Positions 52,454 through 61,786 are shown, numbered from the stretch's first letter. The stretch: DNA of 64,000 nt from an uncultured Flavobacteriaceae bacterium (GCA_947497245.1 CANMFO010000007.1:1-64000), one strand, 5' to 3'. Numbers and translations are program-made. The notes: generated from the letters alone by a model not told the origin.

Positions 52454-55400
52454 TTAGGGATTGCAATCCACTCCGTTGGTTATCTGTACCTGTACTTGGG
52501 TAATGGGTGAATCGGCATCGGTGGAAATGGTCACGGTGGTGGTACCGTCCCAATTGTTTCCCGTACAGATCGGCTTGTTGAGCTTAACACACACATAGCC
52601 TGGCAAATTGGGCTGTATCACCACGTTAGAGGAGACGAGGACGAATTCCCCGACGCTGTCAATACCCACATTGGTCACCGTTATCGGGGAGTTCCCGGTA
52701 TTGTCGAGCGCAATGCAGATCTCGTCGAACATACTTTCCACCGAATAAGTGCTTTGGGGAAGCGACAGCACCCGGGTCTCGTAGGCCCCTATGGCCGAAA
52801 GCGAAACGGAAACGTTGCCATCAAGGTTGTCCGTGCTCTGAAGGGTCAAGGTACCGCTTACGTTCCCCTGGGGGGTGGCCGGCGAGTTGTAGGTCACCGG
52901 AAGGTTGAAGGTTTCCCCCGCTTTTATCAGAAAGGGCGTATTCGACCAAATACTGCTGAAATTGGTTGGAAGGGTAAGGCTGTTGACCGTAAGGTCATAG
53001 TTTCCCTCATTCTTTACCGCAATGGTCTTAGTGGCACTGGTATCGGGTTCCACTACCCCAAAATCGAGACCGCTGAGCATGGCAATACCGCCGTATTGGG
53101 TCGGGGGGGCGTAGTGGTACTCATAGTCCTGGACCAGATTGTTGTTGAGGTCCTTTACGGCCTCCAACCTTCTGAAGGAACCATAGGTAAAGGCCGTTTT
53201 TCTTCCGGAGGGATCCGCTATTTGGGTCGGCCCGACCATGGGGTCCTGCACGTAGGTATGGATCAACGCCTTTGCGGTCAAGGCGTGTGCTCGAATATCA
53301 TCTTCATAGTTGGCCCCCTGTGCGGCATTGTGTGCGGCCAGAAGATTTGCATAGGTGATATTTTCACCTTTTACGATGGGATATTCGTTGTCATAGCCCC
53401 AAATAAAGGAGGTTGTCGATCCATTCGTGAGGGTGTATTGCAGCACATTGCCTTCTGCGTCGTACTGGTCATAAACCACCTTGGACCGATACCCGGGAAA
53501 CTCAAAACCGTTGACCGAGGCCGTATGGCCACTGGAAGATTTTTCATACTGCAAGACTTCGCGAAGTACCACATTGCCCAGCTCGACATCATAGCGATAT
53601 CCGGTTGCGGAGACCACCGTATTGTCCACATAGCTGATTTTTTCCAGAATGGGATTTGCGATGTTTTGGTCCGATAGGGCATCGTACATACAGGTCGTAC
53701 TGTTGGTGGCCGTAGGGCAACCACTGGCGTTATGTGGAAAGTCGGCAAGTCTTTTGTACACCGTTCGGAGCAGCTCGTCCTCGCTGTTGCGGCTTTCCTC
53801 GGCCTTTTTTTGGCCTATCGCATTGAAATCGTATTCCACTACACTAACGACATCCTGGGGACCGGTTTCGGTCAAGGTCCGGACCGAATCGATCTCGGCG
53901 AATCCTATGGGCAGTTCGTAGGGATGGAAGGTATACCAGGTAAAATTGCCCTGGGGCTTGGAGGTGTAGCCCAGTCCGGATACCACCTCATTAAAATTTT
54001 CGTACAGGCCATACCCCTTGATCTGGACCCCTACACCCAAATCGTTTCCGGAAATTAGTTGCTCCAATTTTCCATTCTTGTAATTTTTGGGCTCATAGGG
54101 AGCAAGCGAGTCGTTGGTCCCGAGGCGTTGTGTGGGGATGTTCGTAAAAAAATAATCCGTTTTAAAGCTTTCCCCATTTTCTCCAACGGACTCCTCGGTT
54201 ACCCTGTCGTACCCTATCAATTTGCCTTCCGCGGTATTCTGTCCCGCAGTGGTGCTGAAAGAGAACCATTGATAGGTACATGTTTCCGGAACCCCGTCAT
54301 TGTTCAAATCCAGCTCCATGTTTTCATTGTAAAACCCAAAGGGAGTGAGCAATACTCCCGTCGTACTGTTCTGGGAGTCTTTGTATTCGAAGTTTTTTTT
54401 GGTGGCGAGCACCCCATCCTGTTCGTAGGTGGCAATCTCTTTGATACGCAACCCGCCGGCGGTTGCGGTGCCGCTTGCCCCGTTTATGTTTAGGGCCTCG
54501 GGCGTATAATTGTTGATGTTCAGGGATCCCTCCACATGGTAGTCATGCGGTTCGTACTCGAAAATGGAATGTCCTCCCGTGGGATACTGTACTTTTCGAA
54601 GGCTACCGGCTATGCCATAGGCAATATCGACCAACCTGCTCGGGGCGGGATAATAATATTTGTTGAAGTTGTTGGGGAAGGCACTGCAAAGATCGCTCAG
54701 GGTTCTTAATCGTACACCGAAAACCCAGTCGTTCTCGTCTTTTCCGTTGTAAAAACCAAAATGGTCTATTCCCCTGGTGAATTTTGAGGGGATACCGCTC
54801 TGTCCCAAGTTGTAGAAAAACCGATGGGTTTGGTCATCCACAGTGACATAATCCAGCCGACTTCGTAGCCAACCATATTTTGCCGGTTCCCCCGTACTGT
54901 TATTGGTGCTTTCGTCGAGAAGGTATTCCAGATTGAAGTAAGACTGTCCAAAGGTAATGTCCTTTTCGTAGTTCGAGGCGGCGTTCTGGCCCTCTACATG
55001 TATTGCCGTGTACCGTTTTGGTTTTTGGCCATTGGAGGTGAATTGGGTAGGGTAAATGAAATTCTTCCTAAGGTCTTCCCGATCCTCAGTGGTAAAGGTG
55101 ACCGACAGCTCACCAGCGACACTTATGGAAGTCTGATAAACATGTTCGGTGACCAGACGGCTAAACCCTATGCCGGCCCCGGGCTCGTTGGTCCTGACCT
55201 CGGAAAACGAAGGCGATCCAACCGATACATGATCGCTCTCCTGGCTCGATGAAATATTGTAGGCGAAGAGCATCTGGTTCCCTTTTGGACTCTCTATTTT
55301 GGAAACGTACCATCCCGTGATCGTACTTAGATTGCCCCTGTTGATGATGGTCTGCAGATCGATGTACTGGCCATCATAGGGCCCACCGCCTATTTGGGGC

Positions 55401-56104
55401 TGATATCCGGCCAAATTGGTGGTTCTTTCTTTTATGTCAAAGGTTCCCTTGAAACCGTCCGGGGTCTCGATAGTGAAGTAGGGGAGGTTGTTCACATCTT
55501 CGTAATAGGTGACTATGACCGCATCTTTTTTTAATTTCCGCACTGTTATCGGGTCCGACGGCTGGGTTTTTTTGGAGAGCACAAAGGAGCCCTGGTAACC
55601 AAAAAAGTTGTAATCGAAAATATCGGGTTCCGAATCGTACCAGCCGGCGTCGAGGTTCAGATGGATGGTCCGTTTTTGGTTGGGCGTAAGGTTATCCCAG
55701 TTCTTAAAATCGGTCAAAAGATCTTCCACAGACCGGGTATCGTTGATATAACCAGGATCCTTGTTGGGCTCGTTGAAAAAATCGTTCCCTTTTTTGATCC
55801 TCCGGGAAATCACCGCAGTGGAACTCAACGACCAGCCGAGCCCTACTTCAGTGGCTTCTTGGTTGGTGCGGATCCCGGCGGCATGATAGCTTAAACTTAT
55901 GGGCAACGACCATCCATCAAAATCCATAGTGTGCAAGGGAATGGAAATATTGGCCGTTCCGGTATAAAGTGCCGGTTGCTGGGCGGCGAACTGGGTCAGC
56001 GCATAGGCGGTGGGACTTGGGGGTGTAAAATCCAATATTTCTGCCTCTTGTGCCTGCAAGTACATCGTTCCTAATAGAAAAAGAAGGGGAAGAATATTTT
56101 TCAT
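52454..56104 (-). CDS. YD-repeat partner protein of the RHS toxin, with Hydin-like C-terminus
   Basis: 1216 aa from the ATG at 56104, which opens a signal peptide (MKNILPLLFLLGTMYLQAQ, 1-19); upstream codons in the frame are not signal-like. The N-terminal region (YALTQFAAQQPALYTGTANISIPLHTMDFDGWSLPISLSYHAAGI, about 30-80) is typical of the SpvB/YD-shell family that precedes RHS toxins in Bacteroidetes, with a VGLGWSLSSTAVISRR motif. Residues about 1005-1095 look like an ASPM-SPD-2-Hydin domain (LDFGVVEPDTSATKTIAVKNEG) and about 1100-1216 form a second beta-sandwich. It lies 21 bases upstream of the RHS gene. It probably helps build the shell or surface anchor; this is inference. Confidence 0.78.
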   Translation of the reverse strand: MKNILPLLFLLGTMYLQAQEAEILDFTPPSPTAYALTQFAAQQPALYTGTANISIPLHTMDFDGWSLPISLSYHAAGIRTNQEATEVGLGWSLSSTAVISRRIKKGNDFFNEPNKDPGYINDTRSVEDLLTDFKNWDNLTPNQKRTIHLNLDAGWYDSEPDIFDYNFFGYQGSFVLSKKTQPSDPITVRKLKKDAVIVTYYEDVNNLPYFTIETPDGFKGTFDIKERTTNLAGYQPQIGGGPYDGQYIDLQTIINRGNLSTITGWYVSKIESPKGNQMLFAYNISSSQESDHVSVGSPSFSEVRTNEPGAGIGFSRLVTEHVYQTSISVAGELSVTFTTEDREDLRKNFIYPTQFTSNGQKPKRYTAIHVEGQNAASNYEKDITFGQSYFNLEYLLDESTNNSTGEPAKYGWLRSRLDYVTVDDQTHRFFYNLGQSGIPSKFTRGIDHFGFYNGKDENDWVFGVRLRTLSDLCSAFPNNFNKYYYPAPSRLVDIAYGIAGSLRKVQYPTGGHSIFEYEPHDYHVEGSLNINNYTPEALNINGASGTATAGGLRIKEIATYEQDGVLATKKNFEYKDSQNSTTGVLLTPFGFYNENMELDLNNDGVPETCTYQWFSFSTTAGQNTAEGKLIGYDRVTEESVGENGESFKTDYFFTNIPTQRLGTNDSLAPYEPKNYKNGKLEQLISGNDLGVGVQIKGYGLYENFNEVVSGLGYTSKPQGNFTWYTFHPYELPIGFAEIDSVRTLTETGPQDVVSVVEYDFNAIGQKKAEESRNSEDELLRTVYKRLADFPHNASGCPTATNSTTCMYDALSDQNIANPILEKISYVDNTVVSATGYRYDVELGNVVLREVLQYEKSSSGHTASVNGFEFPGYRSKVVYDQYDAEGNVLQYTLTNGSTTSFIWGYDNEYPIVKGENITYANLLAAHNAAQGANYEDDIRAHALTAKALIHTYVQDPMVGPTQIADPSGRKTAFTYGSFRRLEAVKDLNNNLVQDYEYHYAPPTQYGGIAMLSGLDFGVVEPDTSATKTIAVKNEGNYDLTVNSLTLPTNFSSIWSNTPFLIKAGETFNLPVTYNSPATPQGNVSGTLTLQSTDNLDGNVSVSLSAIGAYETRVLSLPQSTYSVESMFDEICIALDNTGNSPITVTNVGIDSVGEFVLVSSNVVIQPNLPGYVCVKLNKPICTGNNWDGTTTVTISTDADSPITQVQVQITNGVDCNP

Positions 56105-56195
56105 TATAGTTTTGTTTTTAAGACTTGTCTGGCGATATCGATCCGCCAGTGATTGCCCCAAAAGGGGGAACTTGGGCAATACCTTGGTTGGGAGC

Positions 56196-57179
56196 TTATT
56201 TTTTGCTTTCGAGGGCATTGATCCGAGCTTCGAGCTTTTTTTGAAGCTGGTTCTGCTCCAAAATATAAAGGGTCAGCTCCTCTATCTTCTCCAGGAGCTT
56301 CATGTTCATGACACCCAGTTCGATCCCGTTTTCCTCCATTTCCGCTGCGGCGGGAATATTGGGCAAATGGCCATGCGCTTCGATGTAGTCCTGGGTTTCC
56401 TCAAGGGTCCTTAGGTCGTAGCTTTCCAGGAACACATAATCCGGTGCGGGGACGGAAAGGTCCACTTTCACCTCTTCCGAATGGATCTTGCCCTTTACGG
56501 TGAGCTTAGCGTCTGGGGCTGTAGTACCAATTCCCACGTCACCATCCTTGTTGATTCGCATTCTTTCTGTATTGTTGTTGGTGCCGAAAGAAATAAAACC
56601 ACCCGTAGTGCTACCGCCCCTATGGAAGTTTATGGCACTATTGGTATTTCCATAGAAAGCATGCTCCAAGGCAAAACTTTTACCGTTTACGGTTCCTGTT
56701 GTATGTGCTTTAACCCCTAAATAGGTTCCATCGCCTGTAGTGTTCCCTTCGGCCAACCGGGCCATAACGGTCCCGATTTCACCAGATGACAATGTTTTAC
56801 CCACGTCCAGTAGAGCTATTGGGTCGGTAATGCCTACTCCAACCTTTCCAAGTGAGTATAAATCACCCTTTACTTGGAAGTCACCTTGAGTATTAAGCGC
56901 CGCTACGGGCACCAACCCGGTAACTCCCCATGTCCAACCACGGCCGGCGGTATTGCTCATGTTCATCTTGATGCTAAAATCGGACACAGGACCGTATTTG
57001 TATTCGGTACTGTTCCCCATGTGGATCTTGTAGCTGTCGCTATTCCAAAGGCGCACGCCAAAACCGTTTCCTGCGGTTACCGGATAGTAGTCTTGTTGGG
57101 CCGACAATAGATTGCTTTGAGCAAGGAGGACAAGGATTAAAAGTGCTTTTGTTCTAAGTAGGGTTTTTAAGGATTTCAT
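56196..57179 (-). CDS. Secreted tail-fibre-like protein of the RHS operon
   Basis: 327 aa. Signal peptide 1-27 (LLSAQ). Beta-rich repeats (VGVGITDPIALLDVGKTL, DGDVGIGTTAPDAKLTVKGKI) of the tail-fibre kind, then a conserved segment LEETQDYIEAHGHLPNIPAAAEMEENGIELGVMNMKLLEKIEELT (described at about 259-303) that I recall in many flavobacterial tail-fibre-domain proteins, and a C-terminal coiled coil. It is the first gene of a four-gene minus-strand operon with the YD partner, the RHS toxin and the lipoprotein. A trimeric stalk or surface attachment role is inferred. Confidence 0.8.
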   Translation of the reverse strand: MKSLKTLLRTKALLILVLLAQSNLLSAQQDYYPVTAGNGFGVRLWNSDSYKIHMGNSTEYKYGPVSDFSIKMNMSNTAGRGWTWGVTGLVPVAALNTQGDFQVKGDLYSLGKVGVGITDPIALLDVGKTLSSGEIGTVMARLAEGNTTGDGTYLGVKAHTTGTVNGKSFALEHAFYGNTNSAINFHRGGSTTGGFISFGTNNNTERMRINKDGDVGIGTTAPDAKLTVKGKIHSEEVKVDLSVPAPDYVFLESYDLRTLEETQDYIEAHGHLPNIPAAAEMEENGIELGVMNMKLLEKIEELTLYILEQNQLQKKLEARINALESKK

Positions 57180-57403
57180 TGATTCGTTTTTTTAATTAAT
57201 TTTATGAATGGGTGCGTGTTCCTTTGTTTGGAACAGTAATGTTAAAGTGATTTTCTGCTTTTTACGATTCCGCGTGGTTGCAGGCCCTTGGGCCCTGAAA
57301 TGACCATCCAATTGCTTGAATTTCCTTTATCGAATTCTATTAGGAGAAATCATCATGTAAGAAGAGTCAAGGAGGATGAACTCTTGGATGATACTTCCTT
57401 TGG

Positions 57404-57425
57404 GTAGGACTTAAGTAGGACTTAA
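57404..57425. repeat. Perfect 11-bp tandem duplication
   Basis: GTAGGACTTAA occurs twice head-to-tail, about 225 bases upstream of the RHS operon. It includes an ACTTAAGT palindrome at the junction. It could be an operator or a simple slippage product. Confidence 0.4.
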
Positions 57426-57579
57426 GGCTTACGGAATAAAAGGAGGCAAGCTTTGCATTGCCAAGAAAATTGATTGCATAATTTAAGTAGGGATTAGTTT
57501 ATTTGGGATGAATATCTATATTTTGTACTATTATATCAGCTAATTAATAATATTATTCTTACAATAAAAAGTAGTTTGC

Positions 57580-57942
57580 GGATTTTTCGATGAAATACAG
57601 CACTGCCCAATAGGCCGGCTTACCATTTGTGGGCATTGTCGTCCAATGTACGCGATGCTCAACCCGGCCAACATTGAAGAAGACAGACTCAACGGCAACC
57701 ACTGGATTCCCTTTGTCATTTCGGTTGTTTTTGGAATTTTGCCGCTGCGCGCCAAATTCGGTGTCGATGGTTTCAAAGAAAAAAATCTGACATCACGCAC
57801 GGGCAGTGTTGATGATATCCGAGGCATATGGGCCATCTATTCAAACGGGATATGCTTGCTATCGATTTTGCAGTTTGCATTTTCGAAAGGTCTAAAACCG
57901 ACTTTGCTGGCCAAATGGGGTCGCTACCGATTGATTCGCTAA
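57580..57942 (+). pseudogene. Possible remnant of a small membrane protein gene
   Basis: The frame is open from about 57560 and reads protein-like: two CxxC-like features (HCPIGRLTICGHCRPM), then a hydrophobic segment (HWIPFVISVVFGILPLRA) and a second one (GIWAIYSNGICLLSILQFAF). No start codon suits the Cys-rich part; the first ATG is at 57646, after it. I do not recognise the family. A decayed gene is the most likely reading, chance the alternative. Confidence 0.25.
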
Positions 57943-58016
57943 CCAACGCTCGCAGCAACGATCAAACGAGCAATTGTTTTCATTCGGGATTTTTGTGAGA
58001 GTGTACCTGAGGGCTG

Positions 58017-58048
58017 GTCTTTTCCCTTTGCGGGCATTCACTTGCCCC
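58017..58048. repeat. Direct repeat, right copy, overlapping the end of capG
   Basis: It matches 47510-47541 (two mismatches). It covers the last three codons of capG (GK-stop region, minus strand) and the 21 bases beyond. Confidence 0.75.
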
Positions 58049-59174
58049 AGACCACGCGATTTACATAATCGACATAGGAAAGGATGATCCGTACCACCTT
58101 TTCGCTTACATTGGGCATGGCATAGTCGCTTACCAATCTAAAATTGCGCTCCTGCCGTGCCCGTTTTTGCGCTTCCAATGCCACCAACCCTTGAAGGACC
58201 CGATCTGGATTTGTACCGACCATCATAACTGCCGCTTCTTCCATGGCCTCGGGCCTTTCATGGGCCTCCCGGATATTCAACGCCCAAAAATTAAGAATGG
58301 ACGATTCCTCTGAAATGGTACCGCTGTCTGAAAGTACGGCAAAGGAATGGCATTGCAGCGCGTTGTAATCAGTAAACCCCAACGGCTTCATAAACCGTAT
58401 ATTGGCGTGGGTCTTGAGTCCTCTGGCATCCAGCATATTTCTGGTTCTGGGATGGGTCGATACAATAATGGGAAACCCATATTTCTCGGCAATAGAGTTT
58501 AGGGAATGGATCAAGCCTTCAAAATTGGCCTCGTCATTAATGTTTTCCTCTCGATGTGAGGATACCACGAAATATTGGTGCTTTTTCAATTCCAATTTTT
58601 CCAGGATGTCCGATTTCCCAATTTTTCCACGGAATTTTTCGAGCACTTCGAACATGGGGCTCCCGGTTTTGATAATTCGTTCCGCGGGCAAGCCCTCCCT
58701 AAGGAGGTACTCACGTGCGATATCGCTATAGGTAAGGTTTATGTCTGAAATATGGTCCACGATCTTGCGGTTTGTTTCTTCCGGAACCCTTTGGTCAAAG
58801 CATCGATTGCCCGCCTCCATGTGAAAAATGGGAATCTTCCTTTTTTTGGCGGGAATGGCACAGAGGCAGGAATTGGTATCGCCCAAAACCAGAAAGGCGC
58901 CCGGCGCCAATTCTTCCAGGAGCGGATCGATTTTGATCAGGATGTTACCGACCGTTTCAGTGGCATTTTTGCCCGCAGCGTTGAGGAAATGGTCCGGTTT
59001 TCTAATACCCAGGTCATCGAAGAATATCTCGTTCAGCTCGTAATCGTAATTCTGGCCAGTATGAACCAAAACATGATCGACCGCCGCGCTTTTGTCCAAG
59101 GCGTCCAGCACACTGGAGAGCCTTATGATTTCTGGCCTGGTGCCAACTACGGTAACGACTTTTAACTTTTTCAA
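58038..59174 (-). CDS. capG: UDP-GlcNAc 2-epimerase family enzyme, CapG/FnlC type
   Basis: 378 aa. The non-hydrolysing UDP-GlcNAc 2-epimerase fold: VVTVVGTRPEIIRLS at residues 6-20, VHTGQNYD, VLGDTNSCLCAIPAKK, FHMEAGNRCFDQRVPEETNRKIVDH and SDSGTISEE. On its own it could be called WecB, but it is the last gene of a capE-cupin-capF-capG operon, so the likely job is the last epimerisation to UDP-N-acetyl-L-fucosamine. Its 3' end is duplicated at 47.5 kb. It starts 22 bases after capF stops. Confidence 0.9.
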   Translation of the reverse strand: MKKLKVVTVVGTRPEIIRLSSVLDALDKSAAVDHVLVHTGQNYDYELNEIFFDDLGIRKPDHFLNAAGKNATETVGNILIKIDPLLEELAPGAFLVLGDTNSCLCAIPAKKRKIPIFHMEAGNRCFDQRVPEETNRKIVDHISDINLTYSDIAREYLLREGLPAERIIKTGSPMFEVLEKFRGKIGKSDILEKLELKKHQYFVVSSHREENINDEANFEGLIHSLNSIAEKYGFPIIVSTHPRTRNMLDARGLKTHANIRFMKPLGFTDYNALQCHSFAVLSDSGTISEESSILNFWALNIREAHERPEAMEEAAVMMVGTNPDRVLQGLVALEAQKRARQERNFRLVSDYAMPNVSEKVVRIILSYVDYVNRVVWGK

Positions 59175-59196
59175 GGGTTGCTATTTAGGGTTAGTT

Positions 59197-60330
59197 CTAT
59201 ACATCTTCAAAATAGGTATCGGCATCTTCCGGGTCATAGGGCTCGTTGATCCAAAAAAGCGTTATCAATTCTTCCTCACCGATGTTCTTGATGTTATGGG
59301 TATACCAAATGGGCATATCGACATAGGCGGGTTCGTTGCCGTCCAAATAATAATCTATGACCTCGTCAGTGTCAATTTTTCGTAATTGAATCAATGCCTT
59401 TCCACTGATTACCGCAAAACGCTCGGCCTTGCGCGTGTGGAAATGATTTCCTCGGGTAATCCCCGGAACAGTGGTTGAAAATGAAAATTGACCGCTTGTT
59501 TGGGTGCGTGCGATCTCAACAAAGCTGCCCCTGGGATCGGTATGCTTTGTAAACTTTACCGGATAGTGCGATTTTGGCACATAGCAACGAAAAGTATTGA
59601 AGAGGGCCTTGCCAAATGCAGTTTCCAAATTGGGGAATACCCCATTTTCCATATAGTCCTTTTTGTAGGAGGTCAATAGGGCCAGTAACCCAGACACTTT
59701 GATAAAATGATTGGGGGCGATATCCAATTGGCCGCTACCCTTCCCAATTGCCGGCACATCGACTCCGCCCTTTATGATGTCTATGATGACCTGCACCAGT
59801 TCATTGACATAGATGAGTCCGATTTCGCCGTCGTTGATAATGGTTGGGGTTTCACCATGGGCGATCTTATGGCAGAAGGTGGCAACAACCGAATTATAGT
59901 TGGGCCTGCCAAAAGGCCCAAAAACGTTGGGTATGGTAAGTGAGGTAAGGGTACCTCCCCCAGTGGCTGCCCAGGACATGAATTTCTCCTTGCCTTCTTT
60001 TTTCGATTTCCCGTACAGATTGTCCTGCTTTTCCTGAGAGGAGGAGGAAAACAGGATGTGTGGTTTTGCCCCTTGTTCCCTAGATGCTGCAATGAGCCTG
60101 TCCACCAATTCCAGGTTGGTGTCGTAGATGACTTGTGCATCTTCGTGCCGGTTCATCGCGGCCAGATGCACAATGGTGTCGCACTGTGAAACAAAATCCT
60201 TTAGGGCATTCATGTCGCTAAAGAAGGAACGTTGAAAGGGAATCAATTCAAAGGTGTCGTCAAGCGAAAGGGTATTGTAAAGGTGTTTGCCAACAAACCC
60301 GGCCTGACCGGTTATGCCAATTTTTATCAT
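59197..60330 (-). CDS. capF: UDP-2-acetamido-2,6-dideoxy-hexose reductase, CapF type
   Basis: 377 aa. The N-terminal SDR domain (about 1-243) has IGITGQAGFVGKHL, HLAAMNRHEDAQ, FSSSSQ and YGKSKKEGK (YxxxK). The C-terminal cupin (about 250-377) has DPRGSFVEIARTQTSGQ and a metal-type HFHTRKAERFAVISGKA. This two-domain layout is diagnostic of CapF/FnlB, which epimerises and then reduces the 4-keto intermediate in UDP-L-FucNAc synthesis. It sits between a small cupin gene and capG. Confidence 0.92.
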   Translation of the reverse strand: MIKIGITGQAGFVGKHLYNTLSLDDTFELIPFQRSFFSDMNALKDFVSQCDTIVHLAAMNRHEDAQVIYDTNLELVDRLIAASREQGAKPHILFSSSSQEKQDNLYGKSKKEGKEKFMSWAATGGGTLTSLTIPNVFGPFGRPNYNSVVATFCHKIAHGETPTIINDGEIGLIYVNELVQVIIDIIKGGVDVPAIGKGSGQLDIAPNHFIKVSGLLALLTSYKKDYMENGVFPNLETAFGKALFNTFRCYVPKSHYPVKFTKHTDPRGSFVEIARTQTSGQFSFSTTVPGITRGNHFHTRKAERFAVISGKALIQLRKIDTDEVIDYYLDGNEPAYVDMPIWYTHNIKNIGEEELITLFWINEPYDPEDADTYFEDV

Positions 60331-60352
60331 GGTGGTATTAAGCTTTAATTTT

Positions 60353-60781
60353 TTACCAACGACCCCGCCACCTGTCTACAGGGAACCGAAAATCGTCTTG
60401 TTTGGAGGCTTCCAGGCTCAAGTTGGAAAACACCATCAGTTTTGAATCTTCTTTTTCAGCCTTGAAACCGGTGGCATATCCACCAGAAACCTGCAAAACC
60501 ATGGGTTCATCTGCAGTCAACACCAGTCGTTCAGGTTCTAGGCCGTCTGGTACGTTTTCAAAATTATTGATTTTCATCAGATTCATTATAAAACTTCCCG
60601 CATGGCAATAAAACCACTTTTTTTCGATTTGGTGACCTTGCCAGGCCCTTATGATCTTCGTGGAGCTGGGCGCAATTTCGTAGAACCGGACGATTTTGGA
60701 CATATCGAAGGCGTTAAAAAAGTTCAGATGGCCCCGTTCATCGGAAAACCCTGACCCTCTTATCAATTTGTAGCCGACCAT
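60353..60781 (-). CDS. Cupin-fold sugar epimerase/isomerase-like protein (WxcM/RmlC-like)
   Basis: 142 aa. The sequence has RGSGFSDERGHLNFFNAFDM, FYEIAPSSTKIIRAWQGHQIEKKWFYCHAGSFIMNL and a VSGGYATGFKAE strand, typical of the RmlC/WxcM-like cupin group (compare FdtA isomerases). It lies exactly between capE (abutting, no gap) and capF, although the UDP-FucNAc pathway already has its epimerase activities. It may assist the 3- or 5-epimerisation, or supply a modified sugar. Specificity cannot be read from the sequence. Confidence 0.75.
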   Translation of the reverse strand: MVGYKLIRGSGFSDERGHLNFFNAFDMSKIVRFYEIAPSSTKIIRAWQGHQIEKKWFYCHAGSFIMNLMKINNFENVPDGLEPERLVLTADEPMVLQVSGGYATGFKAEKEDSKLMVFSNLSLEASKQDDFRFPVDRWRGRW

Positions 60782-61786
60782 TTAAAGTAGTTGTTTGATA
60801 AACTCCAGATCCACCAATAATTTTTTGATTCCCGGCCCGTCCAATCGTACGGTATTGTGGGAATGGTAATCCTCGATTTCGCTGATATCGGTCTCCCCCA
60901 CTGAAAAATACCTATTGTAATTTAAATCCCTGTTGTCGGCGGGAATCCTGTAAAACCCTCCCATATCCTCCGCCTTCTGCATTTCTTCCCTAGTACAAAG
61001 GGTCTCATATAATTTTTCCCCGTGCCGTGTCCCTATTATTTTGATATCGTTGCCGGCCCGGAAAATGTCCTTTACGGCAATGGCTAGATCGCCTATGGTG
61101 CTTGCAGGGGCCTTGTTCACAAAAAGATCGCCCTGATTTCCATGTTCGAAGGCAAAGAGTACGAGATTTACCGCATCTTCCAAAGACATCAAAAAACGGG
61201 TCATTTTAGGGTCCGTGATGGTCAATGGGACATTGTCCTTTATTTGCTTTACGAAGAGCGGTATCACCGATCCGCGCGAGGCCATTACGTTGCCGTACCT
61301 GGTGAGGCAGACCGTGGTGCCATCCTTTGGGATGTTTCTGGAAGCGGCAACAGCCACCTTTTCCATCAGAGCCTTGCTGATGCCCATGGCGTTTATTGGG
61401 TAGGCCGCCTTGTCAGTGCTCAGGCAGATTATTTTTTTAACCCCACAGGCGACGGCGGCGTCAATGGTGTTTTGGGTGCCGAAGACATTTGTCTTGGTCG
61501 CTTCCAAGGGGAAAAACTCACAGGAAGGCACCTGTTTTAGTGCGGCCGCATGAAATACATAATCAACGCCGGTCATGGCCTTGGCTATGCTCCCAGAATC
61601 CCGTACGTCGCCAATATAGAACTTTACCTTATTGTTTTTGAGCTTGTTGCGCATATCGTCCTGCTTCTTTTCGTCGCGGCTAAATATGCGGATTTCTTTG
61701 ATATCCGTCTCAAGGAAACGATTGAGCACCGCATTTCCAAAAGAACCAGTGCCTCCGGTTATCAAAAGGGTCTTATCTTTGAACAT
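60782..61786 (-). CDS. capE: UDP-GlcNAc 4,6-dehydratase/5-epimerase, CapE type
   Basis: 334 aa. The Rossmann motif LLITGGTGSFGNAV is at residues 7-20, HAAALKQVPSCE and LSTDKAAYPINA follow. At the SDR YxxxK position it has MGISK (Met134-Lys138), the Met substitution known for CapE-type enzymes and unlike FlaA1/PseB. It starts the path from UDP-GlcNAc to UDP-L-FucNAc in the cytoplasm. First gene of the minus-strand operon; diverges from the Wzy-like gene. Confidence 0.93.
   Translation of the reverse strand: MFKDKTLLITGGTGSFGNAVLNRFLETDIKEIRIFSRDEKKQDDMRNKLKNNKVKFYIGDVRDSGSIAKAMTGVDYVFHAAALKQVPSCEFFPLEATKTNVFGTQNTIDAAVACGVKKIICLSTDKAAYPINAMGISKALMEKVAVAASRNIPKDGTTVCLTRYGNVMASRGSVIPLFVKQIKDNVPLTITDPKMTRFLMSLEDAVNLVLFAFEHGNQGDLFVNKAPASTIGDLAIAVKDIFRAGNDIKIIGTRHGEKLYETLCTREEMQKAEDMGGFYRIPADNRDLNYNRYFSVGETDISEIEDYHSHNTVRLDGPGIKKLLVDLEFIKQLL

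Larger units (their letters stand above)
57180..58016. other. Long gene-poor stretch right of the RHS island
   Basis: This is 837 bases with no intact gene. It should hold the promoter of the minus-strand RHS operon, but no good TAnnTTTG is seen close to 57179. It contains an 11-bp tandem repeat (57404-57425) and an open frame with protein-like composition (57580-57942), listed separately. Confidence 0.5.

Noticed and set aside
57404-57425. Tandem repeat as the start of a CRISPR array
   Set aside because: Only two 11-bp units with no spacers.
47510-58048. Insertion sequence or prophage carrying the RHS genes
   Set aside because: No transposase, integrase, tRNA att site or phage structural genes are seen apart from a tail-fibre-like domain that is normal in these operons.
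58706-58721. CACGTG inside capG as a third parS site
   Set aside because: Only the six-base core matches; the flanks do not form the GTTCC/GGAAC palindrome.
58038-59174. Simple WecB (ManNAc supply) label
   Set aside because: The protein fits the fold, but the adjacent capE and capF make the CapG role in UDP-L-FucNAc synthesis more likely.
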